From JAYEKL01 sp034660995 (lineage in GTDB: Bacteria > Patescibacteriota > Minisyncoccia > JAHIHE01 > JAGLIN01), in assembly GCA_034660995.1 (NCBI GenBank), contig JAYEKL010000047.1, forward strand, positions 1 to 17,130: a stretch of DNA of 17,130 nt. The letters are read 5' to 3'. A model generated the notes under the pieces. That model was not told where the DNA came from, did no database searches, and was given only the letters and a program-made list of their open reading frames with translations. This document shows, piece by piece, positions 6,455-13,536 of the stretch (its first letter is position 1; each line of letters opens with the position of its first letter). The translations under genes were made by a program, and so were the position numbers.

Positions 6455-7144
6455 ATGAAAGATGTAGTAAATTTAGAAAAAAAGATTGGGATTAAATTTA
6501 AAGATAAAAATCTTTTAAAACAGTCACTAGTTCATCGCTCTTATCTAAACGAGCATAATAACTTTAAACTTGATCACAATGAAAGACTTGAATTTTTAGG
6601 AGATGCGGTATTAGAGCTTATCACAACAGAATTTCTTTATAATAATTTTTCTAATCCAGAAGGAGATTTGACAAATTTTCGCGCCGCTTTGGTAAATCGA
6701 AAAATGCTTGCAGTAATTTCTACTGAAATCGGATTAGAAGAATATCTATTAATGAGCAAGGGAGAATCAAAGGACACTGGAAGAGCTAGACAATATATAA
6801 TCGCTAATGCTCTGGAAGCTGTAATTGGAGCGATTTATCTTGACCAAGGATATAATAAATCAAAAAAGTTTATTGAAAATTATTTTTTGTGCAAAATGGA
6901 TGATGTTTTAAATGACAAACTTTATCAAGACGCGAAAAGTAAATTTCAAGAAGAAGCCCAAGAAAAAGTTGGCATAACTCCTTGCTATAAAGTTATCAAA
7001 GAGTGGGGACCTGATCACAACAAGCGTTTCTTAATCGGTATTTTCTTGGACGAAGAAAAAGTTTCCGAAGGAGAAGGCATTAGCAAACAAGCAGCACAAA
7101 GAGACGCTGCAGAGAAAGGATTGAAAGTTAAGGGATGGAAATAA
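6455..7144 (+). CDS. rnc: Ribonuclease III
   Basis: Double-strand-specific endoribonuclease that matures rRNA and some mRNAs. 229 residues, the usual length. The RNase III signature NERLEFLGDAVLELI (42-56) provides E43, E46 and D50; the second metal cluster is ANALEAVIGAIYLD, with E121 in the position of E. coli E117. The residue aligned with E. coli D114 is Asn (N118) instead of Asp. A double-stranded RNA-binding domain occupies about 158-229 (DAKSKFQEEAQ...YKVIKEWGPDHNKRF...GEGISKQAAQRDAAEKGL). It is the last gene of the rnhB-rpmF-nusB-rnc group and is followed by a strong terminator. Identity is secure; the consequence of the Asn is unknown. Confidence 0.97.
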   Translation: MKDVVNLEKKIGIKFKDKNLLKQSLVHRSYLNEHNNFKLDHNERLEFLGDAVLELITTEFLYNNFSNPEGDLTNFRAALVNRKMLAVISTEIGLEEYLLMSKGESKDTGRARQYIIANALEAVIGAIYLDQGYNKSKKFIENYFLCKMDDVLNDKLYQDAKSKFQEEAQEKVGITPCYKVIKEWGPDHNKRFLIGIFLDEEKVSEGEGISKQAAQRDAAEKGLKVKGWK

Positions 7145-7187
7145 ACTATTTTTGCAGATAACTATAAATTGTAAAGTTTTATTTGAC

Positions 7188-7222
7188 AAATAGTGGCTTA
7201 TATAAGCCACTATTTTTATTTA
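7188..7222 (+). terminator. Rho-independent terminator after rnc
   Basis: A perfect 28-nt palindrome (7188-7215: AAATAGTGGCTTA and its complement) is followed by TTATTTATTT. It lies 43 nt after the rnc stop and separates that group from glmS. The A-rich left side means it might also work on the opposite strand. Confidence 0.85.
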
Positions 7223-7231
7223 TTTAAATAA

Positions 7232-7259
7232 ATGTCATAAAAGTAATGTCATAAAAGTA
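7232..7259. repeat. 14-bp perfect tandem duplication upstream of the glmS promoter
   Basis: ATGTCATAAAAGTA occurs twice back to back (7232-7245, 7246-7259), ending one base before the -35 box at 7261. The next bases (ATTGACATA) look like a third, degenerate unit, so the -35 hexamer may itself sit in the repeat. It could be an activator site or a replication slippage product. Confidence 0.75.
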
Positions 7260-7260
7260 A

Positions 7261-7289
7261 TTGACATATTAAAAGAAAAATAGTAGAAT
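7261..7289 (+). promoter_or_regulatory. Sigma70-type promoter for glmS
   Basis: Perfect TTGACA (7261-7266), 17-nt spacer, TAGAAT (7284-7289). The predicted start near 7296 gives a leader of about 149 nt before glmS. Confidence 0.78.
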
Positions 7290-7315
7290 TGTTACATAAA
7301 ATTACATTCTACTAT
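7280..7315. promoter_or_regulatory. Inverted repeat overlapping the glmS -10 box (candidate operator)
   Basis: ATAGTAGAAT (7280-7289) and its exact complement ATTCTACTAT (7306-7315) are separated by 16 nt. The left arm includes the whole -10 hexamer, the right arm lies just inside the transcript. A DNA-binding repressor site is possible; because the left arm is mostly untranscribed, an RNA hairpin is less likely. Confidence 0.5.
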
Positions 7316-7444
7316 ATTAGGATCGTTTAATTAAAATTTATGTTAGAAAAATTCCTTTGCGAGTTCAGACTAAAGGAAAAGAAGATAAGAATCTATTTTA
7401 TTCTAATTAAAACAAGTAAATTAAATCACTAACAAATAAAATTT
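7316..7444 (+). other. glmS 5' leader, no known riboswitch seen
   Basis: Most of the roughly 149-nt untranslated leader lies here. One stem-loop is visible: TTCCTTT pairs with AAAGGAA around a 13-nt loop (about 7351-7377). I looked for the glmS ribozyme core and did not find it. No Shine-Dalgarno precedes the ATG. Confidence 0.45.
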
Positions 7445-9283
7445 ATGTGTGGAATAGCAGGATATATTGGAAAAAATCAAGCATCTGATTTTTTATTGGA
7501 TGCCTTAAAAAGATTAGAGTACAGGGGATATGATTCTGCTGGAATGACCGTTTTAAACAAAGAAAATGATTTAAATTATATAAAATCTTCTGGCAGAATA
7601 AATATGTTAGAGGAAAAAATAAAAAAGAAAAAATTAGACGGTTGTGTTGGAATATCACATACCAGATGGGCAACTCATGGACATCCGTCAGAAGATAATG
7701 CTCATCCGCATAGTGATTGCCATAAAAATATATTTGTTGTACATAATGGAATAATTGAAAATTATAAAATATTAAAAGAAGGCTTGCTAAAAAGAGGGCA
7801 TAAATTTGAATCGGAAACCGACACGGAAGTAATAGCGCATTTAATAGAAGAGCAATCTGAAAAAAATCTTGAGCAAGCTCTATTAAATGTTTTAAAACTT
7901 ATTGAAGGCGCTTACGCTCTGGCTGTAATTTCAAAAAATGATCCTGGAAAAATTGTAGTAGCAAAAAAAAGCAGTCCGCTTGTAATCTGTATTGGAGAAA
8001 ATGAAAATTTCATTGCTTCTGATCCGTCAGCAATAGTGGGATATACTGATAAAGTCATTTATCTTGATGATAATGAGCTAGGTGTTGTTACGAAAGATAG
8101 CTATAAAATAATTTCTACCACCAGCAATAATAAGATACAAAAAAAATGTCAAAAGATGAACTTGGACACTACTGAAATACAGAAAGAAGGACACGATTAC
8201 TTTATATTAAAAGAAATATTTGAGATTCCAGAAGTAATAAAGAATTCAACAAGAGGAAGAATGATTCTAGAGGAAGGATTAGTAAAATTAGGAGGACTAG
8301 AAGTGCTTGACCAAAACAAACTAAGGAATATAGATAGGATAATTATAATCGCTTGTGGAACAGCAAGCTTTGCGGGACTAGTTGGAGAGTATTTACTTGA
8401 AGAATATGCTGGCATTCCTGTTGAAGTGGAACTTGGCAGCGAATTTAGATATAGAAAACCGATTATAAACTCCAAGACAGCCGTTATTGCTATTAGCCAG
8501 TCAGGAGAAACAGCCGACACTTTAGCCTCGCTTTCAGAAGCAAAAAGAAAAGGGGCTTTAACACTTGGAATTGTAAATACTGTCGGCAGTACTATTGCCA
8601 GAGAAACTAGCGCGGGAGTTTATAACCATGCTGGCCCAGAGATTTCTGTCGCCTCAACAAAAGCCTTTATTTCTCAAATAACAGTTTTAGCGCTGCTTAC
8701 TGTCTATTTAGGGAGAATGAGAGATATGTCACTTGTAATGGGCAAGAGAATTACTGGGGAAATTAATGAGCTACCCCGTCTAGTTGAAAAAGTATTAAAA
8801 AATAGTGAACAGATCAAAGATTTGGCCAAAAAATATTCCAAATACAGAAATTTTTTATATCTCGGCAGAAAATATAATTACCCGATTGCAGAAGAAGGAG
8901 CTTTGAAATTAAAAGAGATTGCTTATCATATTCACGCAGAAGGATACGCGGGAGGAGAAATGAAACATGGTCCGATCGCAATGATTGATGAAAATTTCCC
9001 TTCTGTTTTTATTGCTCCCAGTGATAGTGTTTATGAAAAAACGTGGAGCAATATGGAAGAAGTAAAAGCAAGAAAAGGAAAAATTATTGCAATCGCTACA
9101 GAAGGAAATGAAGATATAAAGGATTTAGCTGATGACGTTATTTATATTCCAAAAACCCTTGAGATGCTTACACCAGTTCTTGCCGCAATTCCTCTTCATC
9201 TTTTCGCAACTTATATAGGAATAGAACTCGGCCTTGATGTTGATAAACCGAGAAATTTAGCAAAGAGTGTGACGGTAGAATAA
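7445..9283 (+). CDS. glmS: Glutamine--fructose-6-phosphate aminotransferase (isomerizing)
   Basis: Makes glucosamine-6-phosphate from fructose-6-phosphate and glutamine, the entry step to UDP-GlcNAc, in the cytoplasm. The 612 residues match the family. The N-terminal glutaminase domain (about 1-220) starts MCGIAGYIG, with Cys2 exposed as nucleophile after Met removal, and shows RLEYRGYDSAG, TRWATHGHPS, HNGIIENY and SETDTE. Two SIS sugar-isomerase domains follow: ACGTASFAG and ISQSGETADT in the first (from about 285), GRKYNYPIAEEGALKLKEI and GEMKHGPIA in the second (from about 460). The C-terminus KPRNLAKSVTVE is the hallmark tail forming part of the active site. It has its own promoter with an overlapping inverted repeat, and converges on murA. 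It belongs with murA, murG, the glmR-like gene and the glmU-like gene to one UDP-GlcNAc module. Confidence 0.98.
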   Translation: MCGIAGYIGKNQASDFLLDALKRLEYRGYDSAGMTVLNKENDLNYIKSSGRINMLEEKIKKKKLDGCVGISHTRWATHGHPSEDNAHPHSDCHKNIFVVHNGIIENYKILKEGLLKRGHKFESETDTEVIAHLIEEQSEKNLEQALLNVLKLIEGAYALAVISKNDPGKIVVAKKSSPLVICIGENENFIASDPSAIVGYTDKVIYLDDNELGVVTKDSYKIISTTSNNKIQKKCQKMNLDTTEIQKEGHDYFILKEIFEIPEVIKNSTRGRMILEEGLVKLGGLEVLDQNKLRNIDRIIIIACGTASFAGLVGEYLLEEYAGIPVEVELGSEFRYRKPIINSKTAVIAISQSGETADTLASLSEAKRKGALTLGIVNTVGSTIARETSAGVYNHAGPEISVASTKAFISQITVLALLTVYLGRMRDMSLVMGKRITGEINELPRLVEKVLKNSEQIKDLAKKYSKYRNFLYLGRKYNYPIAEEGALKLKEIAYHIHAEGYAGGEMKHGPIAMIDENFPSVFIAPSDSVYEKTWSNMEEVKARKGKIIAIATEGNEDIKDLADDVIYIPKTLEMLTPVLAAIPLHLFATYIGIELGLDVDKPRNLAKSVTVE

Positions 9284-9349
9284 AAAATCATTTTAACAAT
9301 CTACATTTTTATTATTAGCTCCAGTCTTCTAATATTAGGAAAATCTCTT

Positions 9350-9435
9350 GAAATCACAAAAGGCTCCACACAGAGTATGGAGCCAACGGAGTGAAATCAC
9401 AAAAGGCTCCACACGGAGTATGGAGCCAACGGAAA
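9350..9435. repeat. Tandem pair of 43-bp hairpin repeats between convergent glmS and murA
   Basis: Two 43-bp units (9350-9392, 9393-9435) differ by one internal base plus their final bases. Each contains GGCTCCA...TGGAGCC, a 7-bp stem with a 9-nt loop, followed by AACGGA. The units sit in the 167-bp gap where glmS and murA transcripts converge, so they could act as bidirectional transcript ends, although no T-tract follows. The same arms occur at 10879-10908 and, with one substitution, inside murG. Confidence 0.88.
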
Positions 9436-9450
9436 ATATAGTTCTATAAA

Positions 9451-10716
9451 TTACCGTAAATCCACCCTCTCAATCTCTGCTCCTAACTTCTGTAATTTCT
9501 CATCTATTTTTTCATATCCCCGATCAATTTGTTCAACGCCATGAATCTCACTTTTTCCTTCGGCAATTAAAGCAGCGATAATCAGAGAAGCGCCAGCGCG
9601 AATATCCATTCCGGTTATCTTGCTTGCTTTAAGTAATGTTGGTCCAAAAACAAAAGCGCGATGAGGGTCAGCAATTTCTATGTCTGCCCCCATTTTTTTT
9701 AATTCCTTAAGATGTCCTAAACGAGATTCATAAAGCGGATCGTGGACTAGACTTTTTCCTTCTGCTTGGGTAAGCAACACTGATACCATTGGCTGTAGAT
9801 CTGTCGGAAAACCAGGGAACGGCAAAGATTGAATTTTAGTTGCTTGAAGATTTGAACTTGGTTTAATAATGATGCTATCTGGTCTTATTTCAAAATTGAC
9901 TCTAATTTCTTTTAATTTTTCTAGAAATAATTCCAAGTGCTTAACTATAATATTTTTTATTTCTATTTCACTTTTAGTGGCGACAGCTAAGACAATAAAA
10001 GTTCCTGCTTCTAATGGATCTGAAATAACAGAATGTTTAACGCCATGAAGTTCTTTTTGTCCTTTGATTGTAATTAGATGAGTTCCTACTCCTTCAATTT
10101 CAACTCCCATTTTTTTCAAAATATCACCAGTATCTTGGACTTGCGGTTCAGCAGCAGCCGTTTTGATAACAGTTGTTCCAGAAATTAAACTTGCTGCCAT
10201 CATTAAATTCTCTGTTGCTGTCACTGAAAATTCATCCAGAATAACTTCTTTTCCTTGAAGATTTTTAGAATCAAAATAATAGAAATTATCCTTTTCATAA
10301 ATCTCTGCTCCTAGCTTTCGTAAAGCTTCAAGATGCGAGTTAATTGGTCTTAAACCAATCTTATCTCCTCCCGGATGAGGAATTTTAAATTTTTTGAATC
10401 GCGCTAAAAGGGGCCCAATTAAAAGAACTGAAATTCTCATTTTTTCAACAGTAGAATAATCCATTTTTTCGGGATTAACTTTCTCACCAGCTTTGATTCT
10501 TATTTTTTTTTCTCCGATCCACTCAACTTCAACACCAATACTTTCTAAAACTTTAATTAAATTAAAAACATCAGTCACTAGCGGTAAATTATCAATAATA
10601 TATTCTTCCTTAGTAAGAAGTGTTGCTGCTAAAATGGGACCAGCAGCATTTTTATACCCCCCAATTTCAACAGTTCCTTTTAATGGTTTGTTACCATTAA
10701 TAATAAATTTTTGCAT
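9451..10716 (-). CDS. murA: UDP-N-acetylglucosamine 1-carboxyvinyltransferase, Asp-type active site
   Basis: First committed step of peptidoglycan synthesis: transfers enolpyruvate from PEP to UDP-GlcNAc. 421 residues, full length, with two inside-out alpha/beta domains of the EPSP-synthase type. Visible key residues: K22 and N23 (GYKNAA; Ala is more usual than Tyr), R94 (MRIS), R123 (GLRP), D306 (FPTDLQ, catalytic base position) and R373 (IRAGASL). The loop reads HPGGDKIGLRP, so D118 replaces the Cys of most bacterial enzymes (E. coli Cys115). Known Asp-type MurA proteins (Mycobacterium, Chlamydia, Borrelia) are active and fosfomycin-insensitive. It is transcribed toward glmS and divergently from murG. 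A weak TAGAAT-like box on the minus strand near 10770 is the only promoter hint. Confidence 0.97.
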   Translation of the reverse strand: MQKFIINGNKPLKGTVEIGGYKNAAGPILAATLLTKEEYIIDNLPLVTDVFNLIKVLESIGVEVEWIGEKKIRIKAGEKVNPEKMDYSTVEKMRISVLLIGPLLARFKKFKIPHPGGDKIGLRPINSHLEALRKLGAEIYEKDNFYYFDSKNLQGKEVILDEFSVTATENLMMAASLISGTTVIKTAAAEPQVQDTGDILKKMGVEIEGVGTHLITIKGQKELHGVKHSVISDPLEAGTFIVLAVATKSEIEIKNIIVKHLELFLEKLKEIRVNFEIRPDSIIIKPSSNLQATKIQSLPFPGFPTDLQPMVSVLLTQAEGKSLVHDPLYESRLGHLKELKKMGADIEIADPHRAFVFGPTLLKASKITGMDIRAGASLIIAALIAEGKSEIHGVEQIDRGYEKIDEKLQKLGAEIERVDLR

Positions 10717-10812
10717 ATATATTAAATTGTTATATTGCTAAATGGTTAAATTATTTATACTTATTCTACGCATTGTGTAATTAATTAAAATTTTTCAATA
10801 TTTCTTGTTTAA

Positions 10813-10821
10813 TGATATAAT
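10813..10821 (+). promoter_or_regulatory. Extended -10 promoter for murG
   Basis: TGATATAAT contains the TGn extension and a perfect TATAAT, which can substitute for the poor -35 (TTTCAA at 17 nt). The transcript would start near 10828, giving a leader of about 120 nt that includes a hairpin repeat at 10866-10911. Confidence 0.6.
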
Positions 10822-10865
10822 AGATTTAAGTTAGTGACAAGGAGAAAGCTCTATTGATAAATTGC

Positions 10866-10911
10866 ATGATTGCAATAAGGCTCCACAGCCCTGCGGGACT
10901 ATGGAGCCAAC
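10866..10911. repeat. GGCTCCA/TGGAGCC hairpin repeat in the murG leader
   Basis: GGCTCCA (10879-10885) pairs with TGGAGCC (10902-10908). The inner CCCTGCGGG adds a second short stem. The flank ATGATTGCAATAAG and the ends CTCCACAGCCC and ACTATGGAGCCAAC are repeated about 170-190 bp downstream inside murG. The repeat is transcribed as part of the murG leader. Confidence 0.8.
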
Positions 10912-10950
10912 GAATTAAGAAACAATAAAATAATTTAATAATAGAACTTT

Positions 10951-12138
10951 ATGAAAATATTATTAACTGGGGGTGGAAGCGGGGGACATTTAATTCCTTT
11001 ACTCGGAATTGTTTTTGAGTTGAGAAAAATATGTAATGATTGCAATAAGACTCCACAGCCCGAAGCCTGCCCCGCACTGCGATACGAAGGAACTATGGAG
11101 CCAACATCAACAACATCAACGGATTTGGAATTTTTACTTATCGCTCCTGTTAGTGATTTTAATAAAAGTGTTTCCGATGCTGGAATTAAAATAAAAACGA
11201 TTAAAGCGGGTAAATTGCGTCGTTATTTTTCATGGGAAAATTTTAAAGATATTTTAAAAATTCCAGTCGGTATAATTCAGTCTCTTTATTATATTCATAG
11301 ATTTAAACCAGATGCAGTTTTTAGCAAAGGCGGTTTTGCCAGTATTCCGCCAGTAATCGCTTCTTGGATTTTAAAAGTCCCTATTATAACTCATGAATCA
11401 GATATTGTTCCAGGACTAGCCAACTGCATCATTGCTAGACTTTCTTCTAAAATTCTTATCTCATTTTCCGCAGCTGAAAAATATTTTGATAAAAATAAAG
11501 TTATCTTAACGGGTAATCCAATTAGAAGCGATATTACTCAGGGAGATTGCAAAAACGCGCTTAAATTTTTTAAATTGTCTTCAGATTTACCAACTATTTT
11601 AATTTTTGGCGGAAGTCAAGGAGCGCAGAAAATAAATGAAATGGTTTTGGAGATTCTGTCTGATCTGACAGAAAAATGTCAGGTAATTCATCAGTGCGGA
11701 GATAAAAATTATGAGGAAATAAAAAACAAAGCCACTCAATTAAAATTGAAATATCCAGAACGCTATCGCGTTTATCCTTTTATAAAAGAAGAAATGAAGG
11801 ACGCTTACGCTTTGACTAGTATAGTTATCAGCCGCGCGGGAGCAAATAGTTTAGCGGAAATTGTCGCTTTACAAAAACCAAATATTTTAATTCCTCTTTC
11901 TACTTCTGCAAACGATCACCAGTTTAAAAACGCTAAATTTTTTCTTGAAAAAAACGCTTCTTTGACAATTGATGAAACTGCTAATAATTCGCAAGATCTA
12001 GCTAATACTATTTTAAAATTATTATCTGACAAAAATTTACAGAAACGATTACAACAAAATCTTTCGAAAATAGCATCTCCCCAAAACGCTTCTCGAAATA
12101 TTGCGGAAGAAATTATAAAAGAAATTTCTTTAAAGTGA
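10951..12138 (+). CDS. murG: UDP-GlcNAc--lipid I N-acetylglucosaminyltransferase with a repeat-encoded insertion
   Basis: Adds GlcNAc from UDP-GlcNAc to lipid I to give lipid II at the inner face of the membrane (GT28, GT-B fold). The start MKILLTGGGSGGH is the first glycine loop; FSKGGFASIPP (about 127-137), THESD, FGGSQGAQKIN and SRAGANSLAEI are the other family motifs, the last forming the UDP-GlcNAc site. At 395 residues it is about 35-40 longer than usual. The excess lies mainly at residues 28-57, between the first helix and second strand, where the DNA (11036-11105) is a copy of the hairpin repeat in the leader. The frame is intact, so the protein is probably functional with a surface-loop insert. 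An extended -10 promoter and a strong terminator (12344) make it a single-gene unit. The start has no Shine-Dalgarno. Confidence 0.96.
   Translation: MKILLTGGGSGGHLIPLLGIVFELRKICNDCNKTPQPEACPALRYEGTMEPTSTTSTDLEFLLIAPVSDFNKSVSDAGIKIKTIKAGKLRRYFSWENFKDILKIPVGIIQSLYYIHRFKPDAVFSKGGFASIPPVIASWILKVPIITHESDIVPGLANCIIARLSSKILISFSAAEKYFDKNKVILTGNPIRSDITQGDCKNALKFFKLSSDLPTILIFGGSQGAQKINEMVLEILSDLTEKCQVIHQCGDKNYEEIKNKATQLKLKYPERYRVYPFIKEEMKDAYALTSIVISRAGANSLAEIVALQKPNILIPLSTSANDHQFKNAKFFLEKNASLTIDETANNSQDLANTILKLLSDKNLQKRLQQNLSKIASPQNASRNIAEEIIKEISLK
11036..11105 (+). repeat. Hairpin repeat copy inserted in frame in murG
   Basis: ATGATTGCAATAAG, CTCCACAGCCC and ACTATGGAGCCAAC match the leader copy, apart from GGCTCCA becoming GACTCCA. 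The interior is 24 nt (eight codons) longer, with CCTGCCCCGCACTGCG. It encodes about residues 29-52 of MurG, Cys- and Pro-rich and unlike the rest of the protein. Followed by a small ATCAAC-type repeat coding STTST. Confidence 0.85.
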
Positions 12139-12202
12139 AATACGCATAGAACCTCATTTCACGCAAAAGTTCTCCATAAAGTCTAACAACATAATTAAGT
12201 AA

Positions 12203-12320
12203 GATCTGCTGATTTTCTTATAATTCCCCTCTAGAGAGGGGATTGGGAGTGTGTAAAAAAGCTTGTTACACACCCCTTGCCCCTCTCAAGAGGGGAATAA
12301 TCGGTAAAAATCACTAGCCC
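12203..12320. mobile_element. MITE-like foldback repeat, full copy 1
   Basis: Non-coding element of about 118 bp, nearly one large palindrome centred on AAGCTT. Termini are GATCTGCTGATTTT and, on the other strand, GGGCTAGTGATTTT. Inside, CCCCTCTAGAGAGGGG and CCCCTCTCAAGAGGGG are themselves hairpins, and GTGTGTAA...TTACACAC forms the apex. It lies between the murG stop and the murG terminator. No transposase is visible, so mobility is inference from copy structure. Confidence 0.85.
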
Positions 12321-12343
12321 CTATATAATTTTAAAGTACAAAG

Positions 12344-12370
12344 CAAGAGACTTTTCTCTTGTTTTTTTTT
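12344..12370 (+). terminator. Rho-independent terminator of the murG unit
   Basis: Stem CAAGAGA (12344-12350), CTTT tetraloop, TCTCTTG (12355-12361), then nine T residues. It lies 206 nt after the murG stop, beyond the foldback repeat. Confidence 0.9.
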
Positions 12371-12397
12371 GACTAAAATTTGATAACATAGTATTCT
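12369..12397 (+). promoter_or_regulatory. Promoter for the glmR/yvcK-family gene
   Basis: TTGACT (12369-12374) uses the last two T residues of the preceding terminator; 17 nt later lies TATTCT (12392-12397). The predicted start near 12404 gives a leader of about 30 nt. Confidence 0.6.
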
Positions 12398-12434
12398 ATA
12401 GGCAAAGAAAGTTTCAGTTATTTAGTTTAATCAT

Positions 12435-13388
12435 ATGAAAAAAGTTGTTTGCTTTAGTGGCGGGAATGCTGTTCCAAGAGCAGTTTTAATGTCATTGAAA
12501 ACATATCCGGTCAATATTACGACCGTTGTTTCAATGGTTGATAATGGCGGATCATCTGGACAGCTGAGAGCGGATTTTAATGTTTTACCTCCTGGAGATA
12601 TTCGTCGACATATCCTAGCTTTGTCCAAAGCCCCGCAATGGAAAAAAGATCTTTGGCAATTTAGATTTGGCAATGAAAAATTTGATGGGGGACATATAGG
12701 ACATAATTTTGCCAATGCTTTTATTGCTGGATTAGAATATAATTTAAAAGATTATGATTTGGTCTTGAAAGCTGTTAATGAATTTATGGAAGTGCAAGGC
12801 AGAGCATTGCCAGCAACAATTGAGCAAGCTCAAATTTGCGCAAAGTTAGAAAATAGTGAGATAATAAAAGGAGAAGACGAAATAGATGTTCCGCAAATAC
12901 ATGACCCTAATTTGAAAATTAAAAAAGTTTATTTAGACCCAGTTGTAAAAGCCTATCAACCAACTTTAGATGCAATTTTGGAAGCGGATTTAATTGTTAT
13001 TGGTCCGGGAGATTTGTATTCTTCGTCAATTCCTTGCTTGTTAATGAGTGGAATGAAAAAAGCTTTTAAAAAAACAAAAGCTAAAAAAGTTTTTGTTTGC
13101 AATATAATGACAAAATATGGTGAAACAAATAACTTTTCTGTTTTAGATTTTTCCAACGAAGTAGAAAAATATATGGGATGTGATTTTGATTATGTAATTT
13201 ATAACACAGAAATTCCTTCAAAAAAAAGGCTTAAAAAATTTAAAAAAGAGGAACTAGGAATTTTAGATTTAGTTGAAATTGATAAAGGTTTAGATGAAAA
13301 GAAATTTATCGGAATAGACATAATAGAAAAAAACGGTCCGCTTATTCATAATCCAGATAAATTAGTAAAATTAATAATGTCATTGTAA
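12435..13388 (+). CDS. GlmR/YvcK-family UDP-GlcNAc-binding regulatory protein (CofD-like fold)
   Basis: YvcK/GlmR proteins bind UDP-GlcNAc and adjust flux between carbon metabolism and cell wall synthesis; in Bacillus GlmR stimulates GlmS. The 317 residues fit the family. Motifs: CFSGGNAVPRAV near the N-terminus (in place of GGGTGLS), VSMVDNGGSSGQLRADF (33-49), LPPGDIRRHILAL (51-63), GHIGHNFANAF and VIGPGDLYSSSIPCLL. The DNGGSSG and PPGDIR motifs are shared with CofD, but there is no F420 gene context and the neighbours are glmS, murA, murG and a glmU-like gene, which supports the regulatory assignment. The gene is bracketed by two copies of the same foldback repeat in the same orientation (12203-12320 and 13394-13512). 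It has its own promoter. Family assignment is firm, function inferred. Confidence 0.9.
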   Translation: MKKVVCFSGGNAVPRAVLMSLKTYPVNITTVVSMVDNGGSSGQLRADFNVLPPGDIRRHILALSKAPQWKKDLWQFRFGNEKFDGGHIGHNFANAFIAGLEYNLKDYDLVLKAVNEFMEVQGRALPATIEQAQICAKLENSEIIKGEDEIDVPQIHDPNLKIKKVYLDPVVKAYQPTLDAILEADLIVIGPGDLYSSSIPCLLMSGMKKAFKKTKAKKVFVCNIMTKYGETNNFSVLDFSNEVEKYMGCDFDYVIYNTEIPSKKRLKKFKKEELGILDLVEIDKGLDEKKFIGIDIIEKNGPLIHNPDKLVKLIMSL

Positions 13389-13393
13389 ATTAA

Positions 13394-13512
13394 GGTCTGC
13401 TGATTTTCTTATAATTCCCCTCTAGAGAGGGGGTTGGGGGTGTGTTAAAAAGCTTGTTACACACCCCTTGCCCCTCTCAAGAGGGGAATAACCAGTAAAA
13501 ATCACCAATCCC
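13394..13512. mobile_element. MITE-like foldback repeat, full copy 2
   Basis: 119-bp near-palindrome closely matching copy 1 in the same orientation, starting 5 bp after the glmR-family stop codon. Terminal arms GGTCTGCTGATTTT and (complement) GGGATTGGTGATTTT; the arms stay complementary through ATTCCCCTCT, AGAGGGG and GGGTGTGT to the AAGCTT centre. Flanks are AATTAA and TATTTAAT, so a short TA-rich target duplication is possible but cannot be fixed. It may also serve as a transcript end. Confidence 0.86.
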
Positions 13513-13536
13513 TATTTAATACTAAATACTAAACCT

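Noticed and set aside
7296..7444. Possible glmS ribozyme in the glmS leader
   Set aside because: I could not find the conserved catalytic core or its double pseudoknot, and the distance from promoter to start is too short and AT-rich. Only one simple stem-loop is visible.
10839..10928. Leader peptide of about 24 codons starting TTG 10854 behind AAGGAG in the murG leader
   Set aside because: It uses a rare start and reads through the hairpin repeat in a frame different from the murG copy, with no attenuator-like run of codons. More likely chance.
10951..12138. murG as a frameshifted or disrupted pseudogene because of the repeat insertion
   Set aside because: The frame is open throughout, all family motifs lie in one frame and the insert falls in a loop position.
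3625..12138. Alternative genetic code with TGA as glycine, as in some CPR groups
   Set aside because: TGA serves as a stop for the genes ending at 3709 and 12138, and no conserved glycine is encoded by TGA in the genes I read.
12435..13388. CofD, 2-phospho-L-lactate transferase of F420 synthesis
   Set aside because: Shared fold and DNGGSSG motif, but the neighbourhood is cell wall synthesis and no other F420 genes are present; the YvcK/GlmR branch fits better.
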